Notes: a model not told the origin generated them from the letters alone. A DNA stretch of 39,540 nt from JAPWJZ01 sp038247245 (GCA_038247245.1 JBBRVE010000020.1:1-39540), one strand, 5' to 3'; shown: positions 31,687-39,540, counted from the stretch's first letter. Made by a program: numbers and translations.

Positions 31687-32619
31687 TTAAAGGTTAAAGA
31701 CTTTGACCGGATGAAGCTCTATCCCATTCTTCTCAAGAAGGGCGAGGGGCTTGTTGTCCCCAACGGCCAGAACCAAAGTGGTTGTCTCGTCGATACCTGC
31801 AACCGTGAGGCGCTCGATATCCTGCCGCGACAAAAACTTCAGGGTCTGGCCCTGCTTAATACGGCTGATCTCCAATCCTGTCATGGCTAGTGCCGGGATG
31901 TCGTCCAGCACAGTCTCCACAGGCATCAGAACCTGATCAGGAGCGGCAGATTGCATTATTTTCTCGAATTCGTCCAGAGAAATCGAGTTTTCTTCCGTAA
32001 AACCGCCAACGGCGGTGCGGCGAAGCAGGGAAACATGGCCGAAACAGCCCAGAATTTGCCCCATATCGCGGGCGATGGAGCGCACATAGGTGCCTTTTCC
32101 GCAGTTCAGCTCGAATTCCGCGTCATTTTCGGTCGTTTTGACCAGCTTAAAGTCGTAAACGACCACATTTCGTGGCTGTATATCGACTTTTTCGCCTTCG
32201 CGGGCCAGATCATAGGCCCTTTCGCCGTCAATCTTGATGGCGGAGAACTGGGGCGGGGTCTGGGATATCGTGCCGATGAAGCGGGGGATCAGGCCAACGA
32301 TCTCTGCTTCCGTCGGGCGCTTGTCGGAGCTTTCGGTGACCGCGCCTTCGCAGTCGTCGGTCGTGCGTGCCTCGCCCCATTTTACGGTAAATTTGTAGAT
32401 CTTGTCGCTGTCCTGCACAAAGGGGATGGTCTTGGTGGCCTCGCCCAACGCAATCGGCAGGATGCCGGTCGCGAGCGGATCGAGCGTGCCCGCATGGCCC
32501 AGTTTCTGCGCCTGCGTCAACCGCCGCACCCGCCCAATCGCCTGCGTCGACGTCATCCCCAGCGGCTTGTCGAGGTTGAGCCAGCCGTGGATGGGCGTGC
32601 CTTTTTTGTTTCTAGCCAT
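31687..32619 (-). CDS. truB: tRNA pseudouridine-55 synthase
   Basis: The protein is 310 aa. It converts U55 in the T loop of tRNAs to pseudouridine. The catalytic Asp lies in KLGHAGTLDPLATGIL; the start GWLNLDKPLGMTS and KCGKGTYVRSIARDMG-like segment (NCGKGTYVRSIARD) are also family marks. The start codon lies eight bases inside the end of the upstream DUF559 gene, and its ribosome binding site GGAG is within that gene. Between TruB and RbfA, normally adjacent genes, this extra gene has come in. Confidence 0.97.
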   Translation of the reverse strand: MARNKKGTPIHGWLNLDKPLGMTSTQAIGRVRRLTQAQKLGHAGTLDPLATGILPIALGEATKTIPFVQDSDKIYKFTVKWGEARTTDDCEGAVTESSDKRPTEAEIVGLIPRFIGTISQTPPQFSAIKIDGERAYDLAREGEKVDIQPRNVVVYDFKLVKTTENDAEFELNCGKGTYVRSIARDMGQILGCFGHVSLLRRTAVGGFTEENSISLDEFEKIMQSAAPDQVLMPVETVLDDIPALAMTGLEISRIKQGQTLKFLSRQDIERLTVAGIDETTTLVLAVGDNKPLALLEKNGIELHPVKVFNL

Positions 32620-33073
32620 CTGAAATCTCCGCAGCGCTTTCCCCTCTCCTGCCCTTGCGGGAGAGGGCCAGGGTGAGGGTGTGTGTTACACCGTCGATAT
32701 TCGTCAGGACATCGTTGTTCCAGAAACGCAGGACTTCATATCCCTTGGCGCGCAAATATTCCGTGCGCACCGCGTCCTGCTGGTTTGCACAGTGTTGGCC
32801 GCCATCAATCTCGATAATGAGTTTCAGGGCGGGGCAGGCGAAATCCGCGACATAGTTGCCGACCGGATGCTGGCGGCGGAATTTGTAATTTGCAAAGCGG
32901 CGGTCTTTGAGGAGATGCCAGATTACTTTTTCGCAGTCGGTCTGGTCATGGCGGAGGCGGCGGGCTTTGATTGTGCCTTTGCGGCGCGCGGTGGCCCAAG
33001 ACTCACCCTCACCCCGGCCCTCTCCCGCGAGAGCGGGAGAGGGGGCAGTAGCGGCCCCCGAATTATCTTTCAT
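32612..33073 (-). CDS. DUF559 (PD-(D/E)XK, Vsr-like) endonuclease
   Basis: The protein is 153 aa from the ATG at 33073, eleven bases inside the end of rbfA; the open frame runs further upstream only as a shadow of rbfA. The core (residues about 35-130) is a DUF559 domain: RRLRHDQTDCEKVIWHLLKD, RRQHPVGNYVADFACP (Asp), LKLIIEIDGGQH (Glu-x-Asp) and LRAKGYEVLRFWNNDV. The fold is that of very short patch repair nucleases; the target is unknown. The first 20 residues and the last 20 are encoded by palindromic repeats (SPALAGEGRGEGES and LTLALSRKGRRGES). It sits between rbfA and truB and overlaps both. Confidence 0.88.
   Translation of the reverse strand: MKDNSGAATAPSPALAGEGRGEGESWATARRKGTIKARRLRHDQTDCEKVIWHLLKDRRFANYKFRRQHPVGNYVADFACPALKLIIEIDGGQHCANQQDAVRTEYLRAKGYEVLRFWNNDVLTNIDGVTHTLTLALSRKGRRGESAAEISDG
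32642..32681. repeat. Palindromic repeat, right arm partner (DUF559 flank, 3' side)
   Basis: CCCTCTCC at 32642-32649 pairs with GGAGAGGG at 32660-32667. Bases 32657-32681 are the reverse complement of 33004-33028 at 24 of 25 positions. It encodes the C-terminal tail of the nuclease. Confidence 0.8.
33004..33043. repeat. Palindromic repeat (DUF559 flank, 5' side)
   Basis: A perfect hairpin CCCTCTCCCGC (33018-33028), GAGA loop, and complement (33033-33043). Bases 33004-33028 pair with 32657-32681, giving a 25-bp inverted repeat around a 322-base core. It encodes part of the N-terminus of the nuclease. Confidence 0.85.
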
Positions 33074-33512
33074 CTTCTTCGTCGTTTTCTTGCTCTTCTT
33101 CATCATCCCGCACCGGGGCGTGGATGTCTTTCTGGACGCGGTCCTGGCGGAGGATGCCTTCGATGTGGGCGGCGTTCTGGAAGCTGTGGTCGAAGCGGAA
33201 CGACACCTTGGGCGCGTAGCGCAGGTCAAGCTCCGGCCCGATTTCGGAGCGGAAGTAACCGGCGGCGCGGTTGAGCGCGTGGACGATCTCGTCCGCGTTC
33301 TTGCCGCCGAGCGGCATGACATAGGCGGTCGCATGTTTCAGGTCAGGGCCGATTTCGACGGCAGTCACGGTGATCAGGCTCGCCTGGCTCAACACAGGGT
33401 CGTGCAGCTCGCCACGGCGCAGGACAGCCGACAGGATATGGCGGATGCGTTCTGCAACGCGCAGCTGGCGCTGGCCGGGTTCGGCGCGGGATGTGGGCGT
33501 ACGGCGCTTCAT
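33063..33512 (-). CDS. rbfA: Ribosome-binding factor A
   Basis: The protein is 149 aa. RbfA aids late 30S subunit maturation near the 5' end of 16S rRNA. Features: RQLRVAERIRHILSAVLRRGELHDP, ITVTAVEIGPDLKHATAYVMPLGG, and LDLRYAPKVSFRFDHSFQNAAHIEGIL. An acidic tail of about 20 residues (DDEEEQENDEEDER) closes it. The ATG at 33512 has AAGGG upstream, inside the end of infB; the TTG at 33518 is less likely. It overlaps the DUF559 gene by eleven bases. Confidence 0.95.
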   Translation of the reverse strand: MKRRTPTSRAEPGQRQLRVAERIRHILSAVLRRGELHDPVLSQASLITVTAVEIGPDLKHATAYVMPLGGKNADEIVHALNRAAGYFRSEIGPELDLRYAPKVSFRFDHSFQNAAHIEGILRQDRVQKDIHAPVRDDEEEQENDEEDER

Positions 33513-33521
33513 CGTCAACCC

Positions 33522-36086
33522 TTACGCCGTGCCTTCCAGCGTACGCGCGGAGCTTTCGATCTCGAAAGCCTCGATCACGTCGCCGTCCTTGATGTCGTCA
33601 TAGCTTTCGAACGCCATACCGCATTCATAGCCCTTCTGCACTTCGCGGACTTCGTCCTTGAAGCGGCGCAGGGTTTTCAGTGTGCCGGTATGGATGACCA
33701 CGTTGTCGCGCAGCAGACGTACTTTCGCGCCGCGCTTGACAAGGCCTTCGGTGACGAAGCAGCCGGCGATCTTGCCGGTCTTGCTGACTTCGAACACTTT
33801 GCGGATTTCCGCGTAGCCGATGAACTTTTCCTTCATCTCGGGCGAGAGCAGGCCGGAGAGCAGCTGTTTTACTTCGTCGATCACTTCGTAGATGATCGAG
33901 TAGTAGCGGATTTCGACGCCATCGCGTTTCGCAAGGTCGCGTGCCTGCGGGTTCGCGCGGACGTTGAAGCCGATGATCAGCGCGCCGGAAGCGTTCGCAA
34001 GCGTGATGTCGGATTCGGTGATCGCGCCGACGCCGGAATGCAGCACCTGCACTTTCACTTCCTTGTTTTCTTCGGTCACTTTGTTCAAAGCGCCCGCGAT
34101 CGCCTCGATCGAGCCGTGCACGTCGCCCTTGATGATGACGTTCAGCATCTTGGCGGAACCCGCCTGGATGTCGGTGATCATCTGGTCGATGCCGCGGCCT
34201 TTGCCTTTTGCGGCGGCAAGGGCGCGTTTTTTACGGAGACGGAATTCGGCGACTTCGCGTGCCTTCGCTTCGTCGGCGACGACGGAGAAATCATCGCCCG
34301 CTTCGGGCGTGCCGGTCAGGCCCTGCACTTCCACGGGCTGGCCGGGGAGGGCGGTCTTGATCAGCGTGCCGCGGTCGTCATGCAGGGTTTTGACGCGGCC
34401 CCATTCGGTGCCAGAGACGAAGATGTCGCCCTGTTTCAGCGTGCCGGACTGGACGAGGACGGTTGCAACCGAACCCTTGCCCTGTTCGACGCGCGATTCA
34501 ATGACCGCGCCATGTGCGGTGCGGTTCGGGTTGGCGCGCAGGTGCAGGACTTCGGCCTGCAGCAGGATCGCCTCTTCGAGTGATTCAAGGTTCTTGCGGG
34601 TTTTCGCGGAAACTTCGACCGACTGGCTGTCGCCGCCCATGCTCTCGGTCACGACTTCATATTGAAGCAGTTCCTGACGCACTTTGTTGGGGTTCGCGGT
34701 CGGCAGGTCGCATTTGTTGATCGCGATGATCATCGGCTTTCCGGCGGCCTTCGCGTGGCTGATCGCCTCGACCGTCTGGGGCATGACCGAGTCATCGGCT
34801 GCGACAACCAGAATGACGATGTCTGTCACGTCGGCGCCGCGCGCGCGCATTTCGGTGAAGGCCGCGTGGCCGGGAGTGTCGATGAAGGTGATTTTCTTGC
34901 CGGCCTTCGTGGTGATCTGGTACGCGCCGATGTGCTGCGTGATGCCGCCTGCTTCGCCCGACACGACGTCGGTTGCGCGGATGGCGTCGAGCAGCGAAGT
35001 TTTGCCGTGGTCGACGTGGCCCATGATGGTCACGACGGGCGGGCGGCCAAGGAGGTCGCTCTCGCTGTCTTCAACGCGGATGCCGGTTTCGACATCGGAT
35101 TCAGACACGCGTTTGATGGTGTGGCCGAATTCATGGACGATCAATTCGGCGGTGTCCTGGTCGACGGGCTGGTTGCCTGTCGCCATGATGCCAAGACCCA
35201 TGAGTTTCTTGACGACGTCGCCAAGGCGTTCCGACATGCGGTTCGCCAGTTCCTGCACGGTGATGACTTCCGGCACGATGACTTCGCGGTATTGCTTGGT
35301 CTGGGGCTGTTCCGCCATCATCTTGGCGCGCATACGGGCGCGGGCGCGCTGTTGCGCTGCCATCGAGGGGCTCTTGGAATCGCGGTCTTCAAAGCCGTCA
35401 TTGAGGACCTGGCTGACGGTCATCTTGCCGCCGCCACGCTTGCGCTGCTGCTGCGCGCCGAAACGGCCGGCACCGCGCTTGCGGTTGATTTCATCGACGA
35501 CCGAAGCGGGTGCCGCATCGGGGCCGAATTCCTTGCGGCCTGCGGGCATGCCGCGGCGGTCTTCATCCGGCGCGTTGGGGGCGACGGGTGCGCCCACGCG
35601 CGGATTGTTGATGGCGTTCGCGCTGCGGGTTGCATCGCGGCGTTTGCGTTCGGCATCTTCCGCTTGGTTCAGCTGGCGGAGTTTTGCGGTTTCCTGTTCG
35701 CGCGCGCGGTCGGCGGCGGACATGGTGTCAACGGGTGCTGTTGCCGCTGCGGGTGCTTCTTCCTCGACCGGCTGGTTCTTGATGACCAGTTTCTGGTATT
35801 GGGGAGTGGCAGTATCGCGGGGGCTTGCCTGCGCCAGCGCAAGTGCGCGTTTGCGTGCTTCGGCCTCCGCCGTGGTCAGGTGGATGTCACCATTGGCTTT
35901 TTCCTCGGCCTGACGCGCGGCTTCGGCCTGCGCCCCGCGTTTTTTCTTCACCTCGACGGCGACAGGCTTTGCGCTGCGGCCCATGGCCATGTTCTGGCGC
36001 GGCGCAGCACCCACAGGAGCCTTGAGGCTCAGGGTGCCTTTGCCGGATAGGGTCAGCTTTTTCGGTTCTTTTTCGTTGTCAGCCAT
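33522..36086 (-). CDS. infB: Translation initiation factor IF-2
   Basis: The protein is 854 aa. It has an N-terminal IF2-associated segment (KKLTLSGKGTLSLK) and a long charged Ala/Arg/Glu-rich linker (residues 50-290). The GTPase domain carries G1 MGHVDHGKTSLLD, G3 DTPGHAAF and G4 NKCD. The remaining domains II, III and IV end with KRFKDEVREVQKGYECGM. It places fMet-tRNA on the 30S subunit. In many bacteria a small ylxR gene stands between nusA and infB; here only 61 bases separate them and no such gene is present. Confidence 0.98.
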   Translation of the reverse strand: MADNEKEPKKLTLSGKGTLSLKAPVGAAPRQNMAMGRSAKPVAVEVKKKRGAQAEAARQAEEKANGDIHLTTAEAEARKRALALAQASPRDTATPQYQKLVIKNQPVEEEAPAAATAPVDTMSAADRAREQETAKLRQLNQAEDAERKRRDATRSANAINNPRVGAPVAPNAPDEDRRGMPAGRKEFGPDAAPASVVDEINRKRGAGRFGAQQQRKRGGGKMTVSQVLNDGFEDRDSKSPSMAAQQRARARMRAKMMAEQPQTKQYREVIVPEVITVQELANRMSERLGDVVKKLMGLGIMATGNQPVDQDTAELIVHEFGHTIKRVSESDVETGIRVEDSESDLLGRPPVVTIMGHVDHGKTSLLDAIRATDVVSGEAGGITQHIGAYQITTKAGKKITFIDTPGHAAFTEMRARGADVTDIVILVVAADDSVMPQTVEAISHAKAAGKPMIIAINKCDLPTANPNKVRQELLQYEVVTESMGGDSQSVEVSAKTRKNLESLEEAILLQAEVLHLRANPNRTAHGAVIESRVEQGKGSVATVLVQSGTLKQGDIFVSGTEWGRVKTLHDDRGTLIKTALPGQPVEVQGLTGTPEAGDDFSVVADEAKAREVAEFRLRKKRALAAAKGKGRGIDQMITDIQAGSAKMLNVIIKGDVHGSIEAIAGALNKVTEENKEVKVQVLHSGVGAITESDITLANASGALIIGFNVRANPQARDLAKRDGVEIRYYSIIYEVIDEVKQLLSGLLSPEMKEKFIGYAEIRKVFEVSKTGKIAGCFVTEGLVKRGAKVRLLRDNVVIHTGTLKTLRRFKDEVREVQKGYECGMAFESYDDIKDGDVIEAFEIESSARTLEGTA

Positions 36087-36147
36087 TTTGGTGTCTTCAG
36101 CTTTCTTGAGGTTTCATACCTTGAATCAATTAGTCATGCATCAGCCA

Positions 36148-37665
36148 TTATCCAGCCACTGCTTGCTGTTCCTCGGGGAACCAGCTTGCACGCGCCGCCA
36201 TGATGATGTTGTTTGCCTGGCTTTCGGTGAGCGCATCGTTGCCCACCATTTCGCGCAGTTCGTCGCCGGCGAGGTCGCCCAGGTCGTCGAGCGTCTTCAC
36301 GCCTTTTTCGGCAAGCGCGATGATCATGTCCTGCGACAGGCCTTTCACTTTCGCGAGGTCGGCCTTCACGCCCAGTTCGATGCATTTCTTGTCGAACTCG
36401 GCGGTTTTTGCATCGAGGAAGCTGGCCGCGCGGTTTTTCAATTCGGTCGCGACGTCTGCATCGAAGCCCTGAATGCGGGCCATTTCGTCAACGGAGGTGT
36501 CGACGATGTCCTGAATGGAGGTAAAGCCTTCGACCACCAGCAGGTGCGCGATGACTTCATCAACATCGAGGCCTTCGATGAACAGGGCGGAGCGCGTGCG
36601 GAATTCGGTCTGGCGGCGTTCGGTTTCTTCTGCTTCGGTCATGATGTCGATGTTCCAGCCGGAAAGTTGTGTTGCAAGGCGCACGTTCTGGCCACGGCGG
36701 CCGATGGCGAGCGAGAGCTGTTCATCGGGAACAACCACGTCGAGGCGGTGCGTGTCCTGATCAAGGACGACCTTGGTGACTTCAGCGGGCGCAAGGGCGT
36801 TGACCACGAAGGTCGCAACGTCGTTCGTCCACGGAATAATGTCGATTTTTTCGCCCTGCAATTCGCCGACGACAGCCTGCACGCGCGAGCCGCGCATACC
36901 GACGCAAGCGCCGACGGGGTCGATGGACGAGTCGCGGGAGATAACCGCGATTTTCGCGCGCGAACCGGGATCGCGGGCAACCGCCTTGATCTCGATGACG
37001 CCGTCATAAATTTCCGGCACTTCCTGCTTGAACAGTTTGGCGAGGAAGTCGGGGTGAACGCGCGACAGGAAAATTTGCGGGCCGCGCTGTTCGCGGCGCA
37101 CATCGAAAATGTAGGCGCGGACGCGGTCGCCGTTTTTGAAATGTTCGCGGGGCAGCGCGTCCTGACGGCGCAGGTAGCCTTCGCCACGACCGAGGTCGAC
37201 GGTGATGTTGCCGTATTCGACGCGCTTGACGACGCCGGAAACGATTTCGCCCGTGCGTTCCTTGTATTCTTCGAACATGCGGTCGCGTTCTGCGTCGCGC
37301 ACTTTCTGGAAGATGACCTGTTTTGCGGTCTGGGCGGCGATGCGGCCGAAATCGAGCGGCGGCAGTTTATCGACGAGGAACTCGCCGACGACAGCGTCAG
37401 CCTTGATTTTCTTGGCGGGCTTCAGGAGGATCTGGCGCGCTTCGGCTTCCGGGATTTCCTCGTTGAAGGCTTCCACGACTTCGCGGTAGCGGAAAAGCTC
37501 GATCTCGCCGGTTTTGCGGTCGATGGTCGCGCGGATATCATGGTCGTAACCGTATTTGGAACGGCCAGCCTTCTGGATCGCTTCTTCCATGGCCTGGATC
37601 ACGATTTCACGGTCGATGCTTTTTTCACGGGCGACGGCATCTGCGACTTGGAGCATTTCTTGCAT
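36148..37665 (-). CDS. nusA: Transcription termination/antitermination protein NusA
   Basis: The protein is 505 aa. Domains: N-terminal RNA polymerase-binding part (ADAVAREKSIDREIVIQAMEEA), S1 (EIVSGVVKRVEYGNITVDLG), and two KH domains (DPVGACVGMRGSRVQAVVGEL and LAIGRRGQNVRLATQL). C-terminal helix-hairpin-helix-like repeats (LLVVEGFTSIQDIVD and ALAEKGVKTLDDLGDLAGDEL) follow. It modulates pausing, termination and antitermination. The start at 37665 has AAGGAAAA upstream and lies 14 bases after the rimP stop. Confidence 0.98.
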   Translation of the reverse strand: MQEMLQVADAVAREKSIDREIVIQAMEEAIQKAGRSKYGYDHDIRATIDRKTGEIELFRYREVVEAFNEEIPEAEARQILLKPAKKIKADAVVGEFLVDKLPPLDFGRIAAQTAKQVIFQKVRDAERDRMFEEYKERTGEIVSGVVKRVEYGNITVDLGRGEGYLRRQDALPREHFKNGDRVRAYIFDVRREQRGPQIFLSRVHPDFLAKLFKQEVPEIYDGVIEIKAVARDPGSRAKIAVISRDSSIDPVGACVGMRGSRVQAVVGELQGEKIDIIPWTNDVATFVVNALAPAEVTKVVLDQDTHRLDVVVPDEQLSLAIGRRGQNVRLATQLSGWNIDIMTEAEETERRQTEFRTRSALFIEGLDVDEVIAHLLVVEGFTSIQDIVDTSVDEMARIQGFDADVATELKNRAASFLDAKTAEFDKKCIELGVKADLAKVKGLSQDMIIALAEKGVKTLDDLGDLAGDELREMVGNDALTESQANNIIMAARASWFPEEQQAVAG

Positions 37666-37679
37666 GGCGGTTTTCCTTG

Positions 37680-38189
37680 TTATCCCTTTTTCTGCTGCTG
37701 CGCTGCTTTGAGAAGTTCGTCCGTCAGCACCAGTTTGGCTTTCTGGACATGTCCGAAAGGAAGGCCGCGCAGAGTGCCATCCTCGGTTTGCACGCTGATG
37801 ATGTCACTGCCTTCAGTGCCCATCAGCATGCCTTTGAATTTTTTCTGCCCGTTGACGGGCTGGTCTACTTCGATCTTCGCCTCGAAACCCTTCCAGCGTT
37901 CGAAATCCTTGAAACGCGTCAGCGGGCGGTCGATGCCGGGGGAGGAGACTTCGAGGTAGTAAGCCGAGTCAATCACGCCTTCGACATCAAGGACGGCGGA
38001 AACCGCCTGCGACAGCTTGGAGCAGTCGTCGAGGTTCATCGTGCCGTCGGGCTTTTCGGCCATGATCTGTAAGGTAGGTTTGCCGGAGCCGACGCCCACC
38101 ATCAGCACGCGCACGATTTCGTAACCCATGCCTTCGGCGGCGGGGGTGATCGCTTTTTCGATTTTTCTGCTCAGCGGCGATTTATCCAT
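37680..38189 (-). CDS. rimP: Ribosome maturation factor RimP
   Basis: The protein is 169 aa. RimP helps assemble the 30S subunit. The N-terminal domain (IEKAITPAAEGMGYEIVRV, MNLDDCSKLSQAVSAVLDVE) is followed by the family signature YYLEVSSPGIDRPLTRFKDF and an SH3-like C-terminal part. It is the first gene of the rimP-nusA-infB-rbfA-truB-rpsO transcript; its leader carries a strong hairpin. Confidence 0.95.
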   Translation of the reverse strand: MDKSPLSRKIEKAITPAAEGMGYEIVRVLMVGVGSGKPTLQIMAEKPDGTMNLDDCSKLSQAVSAVLDVEGVIDSAYYLEVSSPGIDRPLTRFKDFERWKGFEAKIEVDQPVNGQKKFKGMLMGTEGSDIISVQTEDGTLRGLPFGHVQKAKLVLTDELLKAAQQQKKG

Positions 38190-38225
38190 TTTACTCGTGC
38201 GTGCTTGTTAGGTCTTTTCCAGCAC

Positions 38226-38258
38226 AAAGGGCGGGCTCTTTTTCAGAGCCCACCCTTT
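38226..38258 (-). promoter_or_regulatory. Leader hairpin before rimP (possible attenuator)
   Basis: Bases 38226-38239 pair with 38245-38258 through 14 positions (one G-U in the minus-strand RNA). The T-run after it on the minus strand is only TTTGT, so termination would be partial at most. It lies between the promoter at 38286-38313 and the rimP start. Confidence 0.55.
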
Positions 38259-38285
38259 TGTTTATGCCGGGTATATTTGAGTGCT

Positions 38286-38313
38286 TTTATACAGCAACTA
38301 TGCGGTTTTGCAA
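38286..38313 (-). promoter_or_regulatory. Promoter of the rimP-nusA-infB transcript
   Basis: On the minus strand TTGCAA (38313-38308), a 16-base spacer and TATAAA (38291-38286). The predicted start near 38279 leaves a leader of about 90 bases that contains the hairpin at 38226-38258. Confidence 0.5.
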
Positions 38314-38413
38314 GGGAAATAGGGGTTAAACCTGCATTTAAGCTACATTTCGCGTACATGAAGTTGAAAATAATTCCGGATTTATTTGTAGTTTATTTTC
38401 ATAATCTATAACT

Positions 38414-38806
38414 TTAACCCTTTTTACCGATCATGCGCTGTATAAAGGCGGTAATTTTGGAGAACTTGCGATTATTTAGGCGATCATTTGCCCAACATGC
38501 GCATTCTGGACATATCGCAACATTAGCCCCGGCCACTATTGGGAGATCTTTTCCGCTTTTGGCACAAAATGAACATATGTAAGTAACGGGCTCTCTTTCT
38601 TTCCCATGCTTTGAAAAATTTTCAAAAAGCCGCTTTGATGCAATACGCACGAAACCTAAGAACATCATAAGAAAAACATGGTCTTTTGCGGTTGTGGCGG
38701 CGCGATAACCCTCAACTGATACATCAAATGCTGATTCCCAGTCATTCGCCGCTACGGCCTTGTCCCATTGGTCGCTTAAAGATTCTAAATCTTTCAAACT
38801 GGCCAT
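38414..38806 (-). CDS. Small protein with a ClpX-type C4 zinc finger
   Basis: The protein is 130 aa from the ATG at 38806 (MASLKDLE); the longer open frame above is a shadow of trmB. The N-terminal part is helical (LSDQWDKAVAANDWESAFDVSVEGYRAA). Residues about 83-112 read YICSFCAKSGKDLPIVAGANVAICPEC, close to the zinc domain of ClpX (CSFCGK...AGPGVYICDEC), with all four cysteines. No AAA+ domain follows. The tail is basic (RLNNRKFSKITAFIQRMIGKKG). It is AT-richer than its neighbours and starts seven bases after the trmB stop with no clear Shine-Dalgarno, so it probably depends on trmB translation. Unknown function; possible adaptor. Confidence 0.75.
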   Translation of the reverse strand: MASLKDLESLSDQWDKAVAANDWESAFDVSVEGYRAATTAKDHVFLMMFLGFVRIASKRLFENFSKHGKEREPVTYICSFCAKSGKDLPIVAGANVAICPECACWANDRLNNRKFSKITAFIQRMIGKKG

Positions 38807-38813
38807 TGGGATT

Positions 38814-39533
38814 CTAATTTGCCTTAAAATTAAAGAACATCGTCTCGCGCCCCTGCACGAGTCCCTTGGCTTGGTAACGCGTGCCCAGCATATCGGCGGG
38901 GCGGGTGCGCCAGTCCGCGGCGCAATTGGCCTGCCATTCAAAACCGGGATGCAGGAAGGTTTTTTCCAGCTGCCATGCGTTCAGGGACGGCACATCGGAC
39001 GACATGCGGAATTCGGCGCCCGGCTTCAGCAGGCGGTGGAAGGCATCGAGGTTTTCGGTCTGCACCACGCGGCGCTTGTGGTGGCGGGTTTTCGGCCACG
39101 GGTCTGAATTTAACAGGAAGAGGCGGGAGATGCTTTTTTCCTGCATCTTGGGCATCAGCAGGCGGACGTCATCCTGAAACACCCGGATATTGCGCAGGCT
39201 GTTGTCGCGCATATCGCGGCAAAGGGATGCCACGCCGTTCATGAACGGTTCGCAGCCAATAAAGCCGATATCGGGATTGTGCAGTGCCTGATGGATCAAT
39301 TGTTCGCCGTTGCCGAAACCGATTTCCATCCAGACTTCACGGACGGGAAAATCGAACAGGGAGCGGGGATCCAATTGTGTGCCGTCTTCCGGCAGGGGAA
39401 TACGCGACCAAGCCATGATTTCTTCATAGGCGCTCTGGCGTTCGGGGCGCAGCGGCTTTCCGCGGTGGCGACCGTAATAGCGGATAACCTCGTCTTTATT
39501 TACCACGTTTTTTGATGCCCTTGCTGTTATCAA
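38814..39533 (-). CDS. trmB: tRNA (guanine-N7-)-methyltransferase (start uncertain)
   Basis: The protein is at least 230 aa. It methylates G46 in the tRNA variable loop using S-adenosylmethionine. Features: YYGRHRGKPLRPERQ at the start, the SAM site WMEIGFGNGEQLIHQAL, FIGCEPFMNGVASL and the family motif FLLNSDPWPKTRHHKRRVV. The frame opens with a TTG (39533) near the window edge; the first true start may be that codon, a GTG a few codons later, or lie outside. In related genomes metK often precedes it. The end is seven bases before the zinc-finger gene. Confidence 0.92.
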   Translation of the reverse strand: MITARASKNVVNKDEVIRYYGRHRGKPLRPERQSAYEEIMAWSRIPLPEDGTQLDPRSLFDFPVREVWMEIGFGNGEQLIHQALHNPDIGFIGCEPFMNGVASLCRDMRDNSLRNIRVFQDDVRLLMPKMQEKSISRLFLLNSDPWPKTRHHKRRVVQTENLDAFHRLLKPGAEFRMSSDVPSLNAWQLEKTFLHPGFEWQANCAADWRTRPADMLGTRYQAKGLVQGRETMFFNFKAN

Positions 39534-39540
39534 GGTCCTC

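Noticed and set aside
32612..33334. A 240-codon form of the DUF559 gene
   Set aside because: The first 87 codons are rbfA read in another frame; the ATG at 33073 gives the family's normal length.
32907..34583. 558-codon rightward open frame
   Set aside because: Antisense to rbfA and infB with shadow composition.
35983..37959. 658-codon rightward open frame
   Set aside because: Antisense to nusA and the start of infB; both sense genes are certain and the antisense protein has shadow composition.

Overview
The window looks like a chromosomal segment of a free-living alphaproteobacterium of moderately high GC. The genus cannot be told from sequence alone. Pointers are the conserved translation/RNA block (trmB, rimP, nusA, infB, rbfA, truB, rpsO, with pnp nearby), an ELM1-type protein, a short RNase D without HRDC domains, an LptD of alphaproteobacterial type, 3-hydroxybutyrate dehydrogenase, and GGAAC-N16-TGTT motifs resembling alphaproteobacterial EcfG stress promoters.

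Layout. 1-257: a degraded tRNA-Glu 3' fragment with its terminator, plus the first codons of a leftward gene, possibly the edge of an integrated element lying outside the window. 258-6151: mostly leftward genes (ELM1-like, small membrane protein, isochorismatase-GNAT fusion, type-2 glycerate kinase, exported ankyrin protein), then short RNase D. 6429-11016: a TelA-family protein and two large unrecognised proteins, framed by a strong promoter and terminators. 11030-15544: leftward ALDH16-type aldehyde dehydrogenase and deoC, separated by three small genes and a foldback repeat. 15591-20052: DEAD-box helicase, lptD and a membrane-anchored coiled-coil protein. 20073-20966: two tiny cysteine-ended genes, each behind the same EcfG-like motif. 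20977-24039: a glycerophosphodiesterase and pnp.

24283-31324: a block between pnp and rpsO, genes that are neighbours in many bacteria. It holds an acyltransferase, gpmA plus three divergent phosphoglycerate-mutase-like paralogues, an exported membrane protein, a lipoprotein, a RelA/SpoT-like helical protein and 3-hydroxybutyrate dehydrogenase. 31400-39533: the leftward rpsO-to-trmB block, interrupted by a DUF559 endonuclease flanked by 25-bp inverted repeats (between truB and rbfA) and by a small ClpX-type zinc-finger gene (between rimP and trmB).

Housekeeping functions dominate: mRNA decay, translation initiation, ribosome maturation, tRNA modification and outer-membrane assembly. The most novel-looking parts are the TelA three-gene cluster, the twin cysteine-ended genes with an apparent general-stress promoter, the phosphoglycerate-mutase paralogue array with its coupled envelope genes, and two small-nuclease/palindromic-repeat insertions that break conserved or functionally linked gene pairs.
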